A DNA stretch of 64,000 bases from an uncultured Psychroserpens sp. (GCA_947488655.1 CANKZZ010000004.1:434001-498000), one strand, 5' to 3'; positions 15,276 through 27,500 are shown, counted from the first letter of the stretch. Translations and numbers: made by a program. Notes: generated by a model not told the origin, from the sequence alone.

Positions 15276-17621
15276 CTATCGCTTTAAGGCAAAATGTCCT
15301 TTAAAAGTTCTACCATTAATGAGAGAAACTACAAACCAATAATCGTCGCTTGGTAGCGCCTGGCCATTTAAAGTGCCATCCCAACCAGCACTCTCATTTG
15401 AGAATTGAGTAAGCAATTTTCCGTAGCGATTAAAAATCTGGATATTTGTCCCTTGGTTAAATTGAGAGTTTACACCATAAACCTGCCAACGCTCATGAAA
15501 AAGATCTCCATTTGGCGTAAAGTATTTAGGAAATCCTAGAACCGATATTACTTGTTCTGTAAATCCGCAACCATTTGTATCGCGAACAAAAACCGTATGA
15601 AAACCAGGTGTCACATTTGTGAATACATTATCTGTTTGATAACCACTATCTACATTATCTAAAGCATACTCAAACTCTCCGTTACCAGTGGCAATAATTG
15701 TAACAGTATTGTTAAAAGTACCTTCTGTAATAATTATATCTTCTATAACAGGGTCACTAGATGGGACTACAGTTAATGTTCTACTAGACGAACATCCATT
15801 AGGGTCTGTAACAATTACTGTATAAGTTCCTACCTCATTAATATCATTAAAAGTTGTATTTACCTCTGTAGTATTGCCATTAAACAACCATTCATAATAA
15901 TAGTTACTAGGCTCATCATTGACTACACCACCAACCAAAGTTATTGTTTCTGGAAAACTGTTTAAACAATAAATAAAAGTTTCATCATTTAGTAAAACAG
16001 GAGTGTATAGCACTTCTAATTGTACTGTAGAGACAGCAAAACATTGGTTATCACTTTCTACTTTTACAAAAATAGTTTGTGAGTTAGGAGTTGTATTCTC
16101 ATACGTGCCAGGGAGATTATTAGTTTCAGTAAACGCATCTATTTCAGTTTCATAAAATGTAACAGTCGCATCTTCTGGTATTTGATTTGCTATAGATGTA
16201 ATAATATCATTTAAATTAAAACTAGCAAAACCATCTACCTCATCGCCATCACATACCTCAAGAGGTGGAATAACGACAGTATTATTAGAAATTTGAAGTT
16301 CTACTTCTGCAATGCTAAAGCAATTAGCTTGGTTTTCTACACGAGCATAAACTGTTTGAAAAGGCGTAATATTTTCATAATTGTTGGCGCCACTTATAGC
16401 ATTATTGTCGTTTTCTGCATCATCCTCAGTCAAGAAAAAATCTGCAATAAAAATAGAGGAGTCGTTATTGGTTACAGCATCATTACTATCAAAAAGATTG
16501 TAAAATGTTAGTCCGTCTTGGTTTTGATCACACTCTATTAAAACCGAATCAAAAACGATTGGATTCTCTGCATTTTCTATGACGACTTCTCCATAATAGG
16601 TACAACCATTATCTAATCCTACCTCTACAGTATATGTACCAGCTTCTGTTACTAAATAAGTACCGCAATTTGTACAACCACTTGGAGTAGATAAAACAGG
16701 GATACCATCTTTAAACCAATCGTACGATGGTAAACCATCTTCAAAAGCTGAGAGTTCTAAAACCTCATCACCACACAACGCGTTACCACTATTTACAAGA
16801 CGGTTTTGACCTAAATCTGTTGAGAGTCTAAAGCTTCCAGCTTCAAGAAATACTGCAGAATCAAATCTAAAATTTTGCTCATCGGCAATAACTAATTTTA
16901 CATGATAGGTTTCATTAGGCATTACTTGTGCTGTAGCAGTTAATATTTTAGTTTGACCAGCAAAATTAGTTGGAGAAACAGGTGGATTAAAACTTTCAAA
17001 ATAATCTTCATTTTGAGCCTCGCATCCTCCAGGAATTTCAGGATGAACTGTAGTCACCTTAACTGGAGTTTGAGTGCCAGGAACCAATGCAATGTTGGTA
17101 TACTGACTGCCAGCAGCAGGTCTTATTAAAAAGCCAAATAAATCGGAAAAATTGCAAGTATTTGGGTTTCCTTCTTGATATTCTTCGGAAGCAAAAATAT
17201 ATCTAAAGCTAATTTCGGAAGCAGAGGAGGTAAAGTCAAATTCTAGTATAGTTGCGTTGGTTGTATTAGTTTCGTTAAGGATATTTTCTAAATCATTATC
17301 TCCAGACCAATTAGGAGCATCATCATCACTAAGACTTGTATTTGGTCCTGGTACATTAGATAATCTTCCTGTACTCATAACTATTCCTGTTTCAAAAGGA
17401 AAGCTTGTACCAGTGGCATCAAAATAACCAAAACTTTGTTCTTGACCTCCAAAATTACCACCAACAAAATTTGTAACACTTACATTATCAATACAATCAC
17501 TATCTATAAGAATATTCTCTATTAATTCTTGTGGAGAAAATGTTTGACTGTCTACAGTTATATTTTGACTAAAAGCCAAGATACTACTTAGAAAGCATAA
17601 GATTTTAAAGGTCGTTTTCAT
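15276..17621 (-). CDS. Choice-of-anchor L domain exoprotein with T9SS type B sorting domain (2 repeats)
   Basis: Start chosen at ATG 17621 (MKTTFKILCFLSS), giving a clean signal peptide; a TTG at 17642 would only add seven residues. Domains: choice-of-anchor L (about 20-265; SFPFETGIVMSTG, IFASEEYQEG); an Ig/PKD-like module with paired cysteines; two copies of the cluster's repeat of about 85 residues (each starting ECDxxxDG or VCDGDEVDG); another Ig-like module; and a gliding-motility-associated C-terminal domain of about 85 residues (PKYFTPNGD, NRYGKLL, WDGTLNGQ, SDDYWFVV, GHFALKR), the type B signal for T9SS export. Surface-anchored or secreted. First of four such genes on this strand. Confidence 0.9.
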   Translation of the reverse strand: MKTTFKILCFLSSILAFSQNITVDSQTFSPQELIENILIDSDCIDNVSVTNFVGGNFGGQEQSFGYFDATGTSFPFETGIVMSTGRLSNVPGPNTSLSDDDAPNWSGDNDLENILNETNTTNATILEFDFTSSASEISFRYIFASEEYQEGNPNTCNFSDLFGFLIRPAAGSQYTNIALVPGTQTPVKVTTVHPEIPGGCEAQNEDYFESFNPPVSPTNFAGQTKILTATAQVMPNETYHVKLVIADEQNFRFDSAVFLEAGSFRLSTDLGQNRLVNSGNALCGDEVLELSAFEDGLPSYDWFKDGIPVLSTPSGCTNCGTYLVTEAGTYTVEVGLDNGCTYYGEVVIENAENPIVFDSVLIECDQNQDGLTFYNLFDSNDAVTNNDSSIFIADFFLTEDDAENDNNAISGANNYENITPFQTVYARVENQANCFSIAEVELQISNNTVVIPPLEVCDGDEVDGFASFNLNDIITSIANQIPEDATVTFYETEIDAFTETNNLPGTYENTTPNSQTIFVKVESDNQCFAVSTVQLEVLYTPVLLNDETFIYCLNSFPETITLVGGVVNDEPSNYYYEWLFNGNTTEVNTTFNDINEVGTYTVIVTDPNGCSSSRTLTVVPSSDPVIEDIIITEGTFNNTVTIIATGNGEFEYALDNVDSGYQTDNVFTNVTPGFHTVFVRDTNGCGFTEQVISVLGFPKYFTPNGDLFHERWQVYGVNSQFNQGTNIQIFNRYGKLLTQFSNESAGWDGTLNGQALPSDDYWFVVSLINGRTFKGHFALKR

Positions 17622-17691
17622 TTGCAATTTTACCGATTGCAAAGATACGTATAGATAGATTTCTTAAACCTTAAAAAATGTTAAGATTATA

Positions 17692-20600
17692 TTACAAACG
17701 TAGAGAAAAATGACCTTTCACCTGAAATTCGATATTTCCTTTTTTAACGTCTGCAACAAACCAGTAGTCACTAGCTCTCATCAAATTACCATTATAATAT
17801 CCATCCCATCCTCTAGATTGAGAATCTAATGTAGTTAGTAATTTACCATAACGATCATAAATATAAACCATGGTACCAGTTAAGGTTTCTACTCCAGTAA
17901 TGTGCCAAGTATCAAAGTAAGAATCGTTATTTGGTGTAAAGAATTTTGGTGCATCTATAACTACAATCTCTTTACTAACTTCTGTACAGCCATTAAGGTC
18001 TATAATTGTAATTGTATGATATCCTAAACTCACATTCTCGAAATAACCAGTGTCTTGTGGAGGAAAATTATCTAATTGGTATAGATAATTACCAATACCA
18101 CTTATAGTTACTGTAATATTATTTGGGTCTGAAAAATCTACAGTTTCTGTAATTTCAATAGTTGCAGCTTCAGATTCTATTACGTTAAATACTTCAGTGG
18201 TTTCACAACCATTAGCAGTAGTTACTGTTACAGAGTAGGTGCCTACTTGAGTAATTTCAATTTCTGGTGAACTTGCATTTGTAGACCATTGATAGCTGTC
18301 TCCAGCATTATTTGTATTTGCACTTACAATAAGTGGTAAGTTATCTAAACATATAACTTGGTCTCCAATATCTAAAACAGGTCTTTCAAAAACTACAGTC
18401 ATAAAAGATGTTATACTATAGCATCCTGTTGTATTATTTTCTACTCTCGCATAAATGGTGTCTCCAGTTAAAGCTTCATAACTTGTATCTAAATGATCTG
18501 TTCCATTTTCTGCTAGAATTGGATCTAAATAGTATGTTACCGTAAAGTTATTTTGATTTTGATTACCTAAAATTTGCTGGTTTTGTTGTGCTAAATCAAA
18601 TACTAAAAAGCCATCAAAATCATCATCACATGCTTCTAAATTATTTGGTTGATTTGCTATAGGTAATGGATTTATAACTAAATCAAAATCATAAATAGTA
18701 AAACATGATGTGTTTGTAAATGCAACTCTTGCATAGATAGTATCATCTGTAGTTTGATACGTGTAATCTGCATCTAAAGGGTTTGCCATTGCTTGCGCAT
18801 CTGCCAAATTACCATAATAAATAATTTCTTTATTAGTGGTATCATCTACAAGTATAGATGTGATAGTATTTAAATTAAAACTATTGTTTTCGTTATCACA
18901 AATCTCATAAGTTTGAAAATCGTTAATTACTGGTGGTAAATTAACTATAAGTTCTAAAGGTACAACTGCATAACAATTTGATATTGTATTGTTTACTTTA
19001 ATAAAAACGGTTTGTGGATTTGATGTATTAGTATAATTACTTGGGTTTGAGATGGCTTGAGTATCTGCTTCCAAATCATCCATGGTTTCAAAATATGTAA
19101 CTGTTATATTATCATGTCTTACATCTAGAATATCAAATTCTGCTTGAGTAAGGTCAAATACAACAACACCATCGTAATTGTCATCACACATTTCTATAGG
19201 CTGCGCTAGGTTTACTTCTGGTACTTGTATCACGTTTACTTCGAAACTTGTTATAGAATTACATATAGTACCATTATCTATTACAGCAAAAATGGTTTGT
19301 GGATTTACCGTGTTTTCATACTGAAGTGGTAAAGCGTTTGTTAAATTTTCGGCATCATCAAGTGATGTATAAAACGTAACGTCTAATGGTTCGCTTATAC
19401 CTTGAGAGATTTCATCAATCTTAATATTAAGGTCAAATATTTCGCTACCATTATTAGAAATATCATCACAAACAAACCAATTTGTTGGTTCATTTAAAAC
19501 TGGGTTTGTCCCAACTTCTATTGTAAAAGATGAAGTGCCATAACAAGATTCATCTGTAATATTCTCTACACGCACAAAGATAGTTTGTGGATTACTCGTA
19601 TTTTGATATGCTGCGTTTTTATCTATGGCATTTGTATTATCTTCTGCATCATTTTGATTTAAAAAATATGCTACTGTTTTACCAGTTTGACCGTTTAAAA
19701 CTTCTAAATCTTTAGTTGAGAATATAAAATCACCTACGTCATCGCTAGAATTCTCACAAATTTTATAATTAGAAATAGCATCAAAATCTGGCAGAGTATT
19801 TACTATAACCTCGAAATTTTGGGTGGTATGACAACCTGTATTTGTATTTGTAACTCTAACAAAAATTGTTTCTGTAACCGCAGGATAAGAAGAGGTCATT
19901 GTAATAGCGTTAACGTCATTTTCGGCATCATTTAATGAGTTATGAAATGTAATTGCTCTATTTGTAGTATCATTTACAACTTCTGAAATTTTAGCATCTA
20001 AGTTTATATTAGATATACCATCTTGGTCATCATCACAAATTATAATATCTAAAGGCTCTGTAGATATAGGTGCTGGAAGCACTTCAATCTCAAAGCTATT
20101 TACATCTGCACATCCTGTCTCTCCAAAAGTTATTCTTGCAAAAACTGTTTCTGGATTTGATATGTTTGTGTAAAATGTTGGTAACGAGTTTGTGTTGGCA
20201 TCTGCATCTTCTTCCGTAGAAAAGTACACTACAGTAAAATCATCTAAATTATTAGTAACTTGACTATCAAACTGACTTAAATCTATTACTGTAAATCCAT
20301 CTTGATCTTCATCACATATAATTTGCGAACCAATAGGATCAAATTCTTGGATTGGATTTAATGATAATTCTATTTGCGATACTTCCTGACATACAGGACT
20401 TGTTAATGTTATATATAAAATTTGAGGATTTGTAGTTGGAACAAACGGTACCGAAGTATCAATGGGATTGGTTTGATTATCTCTATCTTCTTCGGTTAAA
20501 TAAAAATCTATAGTAATTTCGGTATAATCCATTATAGCTTCAAGGTCTCCAATAATCATGGCAGTAAGCTCTATTAAATCAAAAGATTCTTGATTGTCAT

Positions 20601-22536
20601 TACCTTCATCACAAACTGTAAAATCTCTAATATTAGTTGCAGTAAGTAATAAATTAGTATGTATTTCTATAGGAGTTGTCGTTGCGCAACCTGTAGTGCT
20701 ATCTTCTACGCGTATGTATACAATTTGTTCATTATCGTTAATGTTAGCATAGTTTGTATCGTCTGCAATTGGATTAACACCTAAATCTGCATCCTCTTGC
20801 GTTTCATGAAAAGTAACAGTTACTCCTGTTAAACCTTCTAGAACGTCATCAATAATTGATGTTAAATCAAAAATTGCAAAGCCATCTAAGTCTGTATCAC
20901 AAGCTTCTATATAATGCTCATCTGTATTTATTACAGGATTATTTAATACTTCTATGTTTAAAGTTGTGGTCACAAAACAGCCTGTATTACTGTTGGTTAC
21001 ATTAACAAAAACAGTCTCGTTAGGGTTGGTGTTAACGTATGGTAATGGTATAGCGTTTATACCATTATTTGCTTCGTTTTGAGTGTTATGATATGTAACT
21101 ATTAAATCTAAGTTTCCATTAGTGATTTCCTCATCTTTTTGAGATAAGTCTATCGTTGTAAATCCATCTGCAGTTTCATCATCACACGTAAGTAATATTG
21201 TTGGAGGAGTAATTACAGGTAACGCATTTACTACCAAATCAAAATCTTGAAACGCTAAGCATCCATTTATGGTATCTACAATTCTAACAAAAATTGTTTG
21301 TGGGTTTGATGTATTCTGAAATGAGCCAGACACAGCATTTAAGCCATCCTGAGCATCTTGAGCAGTTAAATGATATGAAATTGTATAACTAGAAGCAGGA
21401 ACAGATGCTATAACGTCTCCATCTTTTGTAGATAAGTCAAAAATTTCTATTTCATCACCACTTGCATCATCACACAATTCATAATCTGAGATTGGTAATG
21501 CAGCTTGTGTAGAACTTATAGTAACGTTAATATCATCTTCAATTAAACAATTTGAACCTGCTAAGGGAATTAGAATTTCTACACGATAATTTCCAGACTG
21601 CGATGTGCTTATTGTAGGTTGAATCTCTCCAGGAATAAGGGTATCATTTAAAAACCAAGAATAAGTTGCTAATGGGTTTTCTATATTACCATCTAAAGTA
21701 ACAGTATCTGCACATGTTTGAATGTCGTTACCCAAATCTACCGTAGCATTAAAACTATTACCTTCTATAAACACTGCCGAATCATAATTTCTATCGGTTT
21801 GATCTGCAATAACTAATTTAATATGGTAAGTAACATTGGGTGTTATAGCTGCAGTAGCAGTCATAACAGTGGTACGACCATTATAATTAGTGTCTCCAAT
21901 ATTGTAACCCTCAAAATAAGTTTCGTTTGAAGCGCTACAAAAGCCTACAATTTCATCATGAATTGTATTGGTGTTAACAGGTGTGTTAGTACCAGGAATA
22001 ACTGCAATATTTACATAAGGGTCATTAGTACCAGCTTCCTTAATTAAAAATGCAAAACCATCGGAATAATTACAAGGGAAATCTCCAAAATACTCTTCAG
22101 AGGCTAGTATATAGTTAAATTGTATCTGGTTAGCTACAGATGCAAAATCAAATTCTATTGATGTTGCATTCAATGTACCCGTGATTCCTAAGGCAGTTTC
22201 CAGATCGGGATCTGTTGCCCAATCAGATTGACCTTCGTTTAAAACAGCAGTATTTTCTTCGTTTCCGCCAGAAGTTGAACTTCCGGTAGAAAGCATTATT
22301 CCGTTTTCAAATGGGAAACTAGAATTACCACGTTCAAAATACGCAAAACTTTCAAAACCATTAGTTTGACCATTTACTAAAGATTGTATGTTAGAAGTTT
22401 CAACGCAGCCTTGAGCAAGATTATTTTCTATAAGTTGTTGCTCTGTAAATGAGTCGTTTATACTAATTTGTTGAGCGCTAACGATGCAGCATAACAAGCA
22501 TAGTAGTGCGTTGAGGGATTTTTTTAGAAACGTCAT
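17692..22536 (-). CDS. Giant choice-of-anchor L exoprotein with T9SS type B sorting domain (11 repeats)
   Basis: 1614 residues. The signal peptide ends at about residue 21 (IVSAQ). A choice-of-anchor L domain (about 25-270; SFPFENGIMLSTG, ILASEEYFGD) is paralogous to that of the neighbour at 15276. An Ig-like module follows, then eleven consecutive repeats of about 80-90 residues (about 345-1330). Each opens with a Cys-Asp (or Cys-Glu) pair, has FDL, a strand followed by an FY/TYH-type motif, DAxxxxN, a TNPQTIFVRV-type strand and a second Cys. A PKD-like module and the type B C-terminal domain (PKFFTPNNDSYFDTWH, DRYGKLL, RGWDGYYNG, KGHFSLRL) finish it. Likely a long surface filament or adhesin; function inferred from architecture. 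A strong candidate for repeat-number variation. Confidence 0.9.
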   Translation of the reverse strand: MTFLKKSLNALLCLLCCIVSAQQISINDSFTEQQLIENNLAQGCVETSNIQSLVNGQTNGFESFAYFERGNSSFPFENGIMLSTGSSTSGGNEENTAVLNEGQSDWATDPDLETALGITGTLNATSIEFDFASVANQIQFNYILASEEYFGDFPCNYSDGFAFLIKEAGTNDPYVNIAVIPGTNTPVNTNTIHDEIVGFCSASNETYFEGYNIGDTNYNGRTTVMTATAAITPNVTYHIKLVIADQTDRNYDSAVFIEGNSFNATVDLGNDIQTCADTVTLDGNIENPLATYSWFLNDTLIPGEIQPTISTSQSGNYRVEILIPLAGSNCLIEDDINVTISSTQAALPISDYELCDDASGDEIEIFDLSTKDGDVIASVPASSYTISYHLTAQDAQDGLNAVSGSFQNTSNPQTIFVRIVDTINGCLAFQDFDLVVNALPVITPPTILLTCDDETADGFTTIDLSQKDEEITNGNLDLIVTYHNTQNEANNGINAIPLPYVNTNPNETVFVNVTNSNTGCFVTTTLNIEVLNNPVINTDEHYIEACDTDLDGFAIFDLTSIIDDVLEGLTGVTVTFHETQEDADLGVNPIADDTNYANINDNEQIVYIRVEDSTTGCATTTPIEIHTNLLLTATNIRDFTVCDEGNDNQESFDLIELTAMIIGDLEAIMDYTEITIDFYLTEEDRDNQTNPIDTSVPFVPTTNPQILYITLTSPVCQEVSQIELSLNPIQEFDPIGSQIICDEDQDGFTVIDLSQFDSQVTNNLDDFTVVYFSTEEDADANTNSLPTFYTNISNPETVFARITFGETGCADVNSFEIEVLPAPISTEPLDIIICDDDQDGISNINLDAKISEVVNDTTNRAITFHNSLNDAENDVNAITMTSSYPAVTETIFVRVTNTNTGCHTTQNFEVIVNTLPDFDAISNYKICENSSDDVGDFIFSTKDLEVLNGQTGKTVAYFLNQNDAEDNTNAIDKNAAYQNTSNPQTIFVRVENITDESCYGTSSFTIEVGTNPVLNEPTNWFVCDDISNNGSEIFDLNIKIDEISQGISEPLDVTFYTSLDDAENLTNALPLQYENTVNPQTIFAVIDNGTICNSITSFEVNVIQVPEVNLAQPIEMCDDNYDGVVVFDLTQAEFDILDVRHDNITVTYFETMDDLEADTQAISNPSNYTNTSNPQTVFIKVNNTISNCYAVVPLELIVNLPPVINDFQTYEICDNENNSFNLNTITSILVDDTTNKEIIYYGNLADAQAMANPLDADYTYQTTDDTIYARVAFTNTSCFTIYDFDLVINPLPIANQPNNLEACDDDFDGFLVFDLAQQNQQILGNQNQNNFTVTYYLDPILAENGTDHLDTSYEALTGDTIYARVENNTTGCYSITSFMTVVFERPVLDIGDQVICLDNLPLIVSANTNNAGDSYQWSTNASSPEIEITQVGTYSVTVTTANGCETTEVFNVIESEAATIEITETVDFSDPNNITVTISGIGNYLYQLDNFPPQDTGYFENVSLGYHTITIIDLNGCTEVSKEIVVIDAPKFFTPNNDSYFDTWHITGVETLTGTMVYIYDRYGKLLTTLDSQSRGWDGYYNGNLMRASDYWFVADVKKGNIEFQVKGHFSLRL

Positions 22537-22707
22537 GTGTTAGCGGATAAGTTATAGCTTAGTACTTAAAAATTTGGGGTTACTAGTAATATATGTACTA
22601 ATAAGGTGGAAAAATAGATGTATTTAAGATGAAATACAAATAAACACGACGAAATACATAAAACTTTAACATTTAGACTTTAAATAATTTTTTTACAATG
22701 AGACTTA

Positions 22708-24549
22708 TTAATAATTTACATATACCCAACCCATCATTATTTCATATTGAACATCATTAGGATTTAAAATGTAAAAATACGTGCCAACAGGTACAATATT
22801 ACCATGATTATTCAAACCTCTATTAACGAGTCCATACCATTTTGTATCATTATCGCCTTCAAAAATTAAAGTTCCGTAACGATTATAAATTTTGAGATCA
22901 TGATTTTCAAAAATATCATATAATCCTTGTATGTTAAACGAATCGTTAGTACCATCATTGTTTGGAGAAAATCCCTCAGGAATATAAGGTGGACAATTCT
23001 CTACAGACACCTCAAACTCATAAATGTCATAACAAGGTGCATTTTCAACTTTAACAAAAATGCGTTGTGGATTGTTGTTATTTGTATAATTCTCTGGGTT
23101 TGTAATTTCATTTTCATTGGCTTGTAAGTCTTCTATAGACTCATAAAAGAGAGCATCGCTCAATATGTTTTGTGAGGCTAACAATATGTCAATTAAATTA
23201 AAAGTAGCACTATTGAAGCCTTCATTACAAGCAATAGTATTTGGTAATTGTTGAACAGGTGGTAATACTAACAGCTCTATAATGCCTTCATCTCTATTAT
23301 TAATTTCTATAATTTCGGCAACTGTACCTGTTCCTGTCCCATCATCATCTACAACAAGTATTAATAATATTGTATCACCAATACCATCTGGTAAAATTAA
23401 TGTTATTGTGCCAATTTCCGAAGCACCAATAGCAATATCATTTTGTGTTAAGGCTTGTGCTACAAGTGTACCTTCTGCGTAAAATGCTATAGGTGTGTTT
23501 GCAGGTAAAAACTCTGTACTATTTGTATTAAAAACAGTGTAATCTACTACGACTGTTCTATCTCCACAATCAACCTCATAATTCTCTAGTGTTATGGTAG
23601 CATCTGGCAACTGGCTGTTTAAAACCGTAATAATATTATTTATAATAATTAAATCTGCTCTAAACTCTCCAGTAATTTCGTCAATGTCTCCCGTTGTTAA
23701 TTTTATAGTTGCACTCGTATCGCCAATATTTATATTATCTTGTATATCGTAGACATCTAAATCACAATTGTAATAGGTTGTAGAGTTTGTAAATGTATTT
23801 GTACCATTAAAAGCATTATCACTAGCGTTTAATGGCGGATTGGAAATAACATTATCGTTAATTGTTAAACTCTCTCCGTAGTTTAAACTATTATCACCTT
23901 CCCAAGCTAAAAAACCAATTTTTGCGCCTTCATTATCAATAACATTTAGATTATCAATCTCAATAATTTTTTCTTGATTATTTCTATTAATTATTTCTAA
24001 ACCTTGGTATAAGTTTACTTGATTAAGCGGTAGAGAAGGGTCTTCATAGACTATATAAATGCTCCAACCTGCAAAATTTGTTCGGTTGCTGCAATAGCGT
24101 GTACTGTTAGTTAACGCTTCTGTAATGTCGAGATCTGAGAGTTGATAAGTAGTATTTCCTTCAGAAATTATAAAACTCGTAATATCTGCATAACAAGAGA
24201 AATAAGTTAACGTTTCTAAAGTCTCTATATAGTCTACCGTATATGTGGCATCTGCTTCAACTTCAAGTCCGTTTAAAGTAACAGTTGTGTCTCCACTACC
24301 AGAACCAGCCCAATATAAATAGGCAGCAGTAATATTTGCAGTACTTGCAAGATTTAAATCTGCACTAGATGACTCTAAAGGAAAGCAAAACGAGTTATTA
24401 AGATTATTCTCAAAAGGATTAAGTGTATTACCAATAGCAGTATAATCATATCGACCATTAAACTGTTGAAATAATTCTATGTCTTGTGCATACAAAGCTG
24501 TAGTAAAAACAAGGATAATTAAAGTTTGTACAGCTTTTTTAAACTCCAT
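22708..24549 (-). CDS. Exoprotein with T9SS type B sorting domain (1 repeat)
   Basis: 613 residues. A signal peptide covers residues 1-21 (ending LYAQ). The N-terminal 280 residues form a beta-rich domain with ITAAYLYWAGSGSGDTTVTLNG and GWSIYIVYEDPSLPLNQVNLYQG, a pattern found in several secreted Bacteroidota proteins. A CARDB-like module (about 310-420; VDYTVFNTNS, ILVVDDDGTG) and one copy of the cluster repeat (IACNEGFNSATFNLIDIL to CYDIYEFEVSVE) follow. The last 95 residues are a gliding-motility-associated C-terminal domain of the classical kind (PEGFSPNNDGTNDSFNIQG, KIYNRYGTLIFEG). Different N-terminus from its neighbours but same export route and repeat, which suggests a shared task. 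Confidence 0.88.
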   Translation of the reverse strand: MEFKKAVQTLIILVFTTALYAQDIELFQQFNGRYDYTAIGNTLNPFENNLNNSFCFPLESSSADLNLASTANITAAYLYWAGSGSGDTTVTLNGLEVEADATYTVDYIETLETLTYFSCYADITSFIISEGNTTYQLSDLDITEALTNSTRYCSNRTNFAGWSIYIVYEDPSLPLNQVNLYQGLEIINRNNQEKIIEIDNLNVIDNEGAKIGFLAWEGDNSLNYGESLTINDNVISNPPLNASDNAFNGTNTFTNSTTYYNCDLDVYDIQDNINIGDTSATIKLTTGDIDEITGEFRADLIIINNIITVLNSQLPDATITLENYEVDCGDRTVVVDYTVFNTNSTEFLPANTPIAFYAEGTLVAQALTQNDIAIGASEIGTITLILPDGIGDTILLILVVDDDGTGTGTVAEIIEINNRDEGIIELLVLPPVQQLPNTIACNEGFNSATFNLIDILLASQNILSDALFYESIEDLQANENEITNPENYTNNNNPQRIFVKVENAPCYDIYEFEVSVENCPPYIPEGFSPNNDGTNDSFNIQGLYDIFENHDLKIYNRYGTLIFEGDNDTKWYGLVNRGLNNHGNIVPVGTYFYILNPNDVQYEIMMGWVYVNY

Positions 24550-24591
24550 GAGAGGCGATTAATATTAAAATTAAATTATTACAACATCATA

Positions 24592-27500
24592 TTAGCGTAC
24601 CAATGCAAAATGACTTTTAAACACTCGTCCATCTTCTAATGTAACCACAAACCAATAATCACTTGCTGGCATATTAAAGCCATTAAATGTACCATCCCAT
24701 CCTGGTCCCAATGGATCTACTTCTGCCAGTAACTTACCGTAACGGTCAAAAATAAAAATTTGTGAGTTTGGTTGGAAATCGCTAGAAATCCCTTTGACTT
24801 GCCAAGTAGGATTAAAAGTGTCTCCATTTGGTGTAAAATATTTTGGAAACCCAATAACAGATACGATTTCATCTACTGTACCACAATCATTTTCTATATC
24901 TCGCACATAAACAGTATGAAACCCAAAACTTACGTTGTCAAAAATATTACTTTCTTGGTAAGGACCTTCGGGATTATCTAAAGCATATTCATAAATACCA
25001 TCTCCTGTTACAAAAACCGTAATGGTATTATTAGACGTTGCATCTGTTACTTCAATTTCTGTAAATGTTGCAATGTCTGAGGCTAGTACGTTAATAGTTC
25101 TGTCTTTAAAGCAGCCATCTGTTGAGGTTACTCTCACTGTATAAGTTCCAGGTTCGTTAATTTCAATTTCAAATTCATCTTCGCCTGTAGACCAATCATA
25201 ATAGTAATTGTTTGGTGTATCATCAATTAAACCACCTGTTAAAGTTATAGTCTGCGGAAATGTATTTAAACAATAATATACATCTTTTTGAATGACAATA
25301 TTAGGTAACTCAAAAACCGTAAGTTCAATCTCGCTAATACCAAAACAAGCGTTCATATTTTCAACACGAGCGTATATGGTTTGATTGTAGGCTATGGTAT
25401 TTGTAAAGTTATTACCTAAAGGATTATCTTCAATTAAAGCATCTAAATAGGTTTCGTAAAAGGTAACGTCAAGATCAGGAGAAATTCCGAAGAGAATATC
25501 ATCTAAAGCACTCGTGAGATTAAAGTTTGCGAATCCATCTTCAGTGCCATCATCATCGCAAACCTCTAGACTTGTGTTATTTGATGATGTTGAACTCGCT
25601 TGTAAGGTGAGTTCTGCAATATTGGTACATCCTGTATCTGTATTGGTTACTAAAGCATAAATAACATGCGGATTAAAATAATTCTCAAACGCATTTGCAT
25701 TGAGCTCATCTTCATCATTTTCTAAATCATCAAGTGAGACATAAAATTGTATCGTTCTATTAGAAGCTCCTCCAGTAATATCATCAAAAGCTTGGTTAAG
25801 GTCAAAGGTTGTAAAACCCTCTGGAATACCATCTTCATCACATTGAATGAGTATAGCATCTAAAGCCTCTGGTGCATCATTTACATTTAATATAAAAGAA
25901 CCTGTTGAGTAACAATTTGTATTATCGTTGTTTTCTATTCTAACAAATATTTCTTCAGTATAAGCTGTTGTATTTGTATAAGTATTTGGAAAAGCTGCTG
26001 TATTATCATCTGCATCTTGTTGCGTTGGATGATACGTTATAGTGTAAAGAGTAGCATCTTGTGTACCATAAATTCCTGCATTAATCTCATCTAAAGTTAT
26101 GGTTGTTAAACCATCCATACTATTTGCACTAAAATCTGTGTCACAAACTGTGATATCATCTAATGTTGCAATTACTGGTGTTACAAAAACAGTGAGCGTA
26201 AATGATGTGGTAGCGTAGCAGTTGGGATTATCGTTATTATCTACACGAGCAAAAATGGTTTGAGGGTTTTCTTCGGAAGTAAAATCTCCAATAATTTCAT
26301 TATCATTATTATCTGCATCTTCTTGAGATGTATAATAATGAACAGTGTAAAGTGTAGGGTCTTGTGTGTCTAAAATATCTAAATCTTGTGTAGTAAGGTC
26401 AAAGACCGAAACTTGGGTTGCATCACAATTAACCAAATTTTGAGGTTGTGTTGCAGTTGGGATGTCAAAAACACCAACGACAGCTTCCCCTTCAATAGGA
26501 CATTCTCCATTATTTGGCTCTATAAAGACTTCATAAAATCCAGGTTCGTCAATGTCTAATTGAAAAGTAGTTTCTGCTAAAACAACATCATCTTTTAACC
26601 AAGTGTATGTGCCTCCAGGAACTTCTTCGGCAATTAACGTATACATGTCACCAGTACAAAGTTTTAATTCAGTTGTACTTATTCCATTTTGTATAATATC
26701 AATTTGTGAGTTAAATAGAGATTGTATAAAGGGAGGCAAACCAATACGACTTACGTTTTGAAAACCACCATTAACATCTAATAGAATTCCGTTTATATCA
26801 TAATTTACTGCACCACCAATTGCTTCTGGATTGTTTATTATACCTAATGAACTGCCAGTATTTGGGAAATCTGTAAATATCATCTGTGCTCTATATATAC
26901 GTTTATCCAAACCTAATTGAAGAGCTCCTGCTGTTAACGTATTTGAAAAATTAATATCAATTCGTGAGCCTACAATATCTGTACTTTCTAAATCCCATTG
27001 AAAAAGATGGCTACCTTGGTTATTGCCTACAGCTCCTACGTTTACAGTAGCGTATACTTTTCTGTTTTCCGAAGAAAATTCTATACCATAAGGACTATCA
27101 TTTTCATTAGGACTATATAACTCAACAGAGTTAGATACAATACCTGTGTCATTATCAAAGTCTAATAAATACACTCCACCACCAGAGTTACCATTTTCGG
27201 TAGTCGCAAATCCAAAATGAGCAACTGCTAATTTAGAACCATCTGGTGAGGCTTTGAGGTAACCAAGCGCGTTTCTTCTATATCCAGATATTGGCACTTC
27301 TGGTCCAACAGTTGATATTACAGGTGTGGTATCTACACCATTAACGTCCACCTTAAAAGCATAATATTTATCTATAAAGTGAGTTATTACCCAAAAAGAC
27401 GAGCAATCATCTGCTTTTACTGCAGTAATTTTTTCTGAGCATTTAAAACGTTCCTCAAGAGCATCTGCTGGGTTGTAGGTAATTAAAGGTACATTTCTTT

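Noticed and set aside
17692-22536. Possible CRISPR or DNA-level tandem array in the 11-repeat gene
   Set aside because: The repeats are conserved at protein level only; DNA units are diverged and there are no spacer-like intervals.
22927-23482. Two short + strand frames antisense to the exoprotein at 22708
   Set aside because: They follow from the strong codon pattern of the repeat-rich gene on the other strand.
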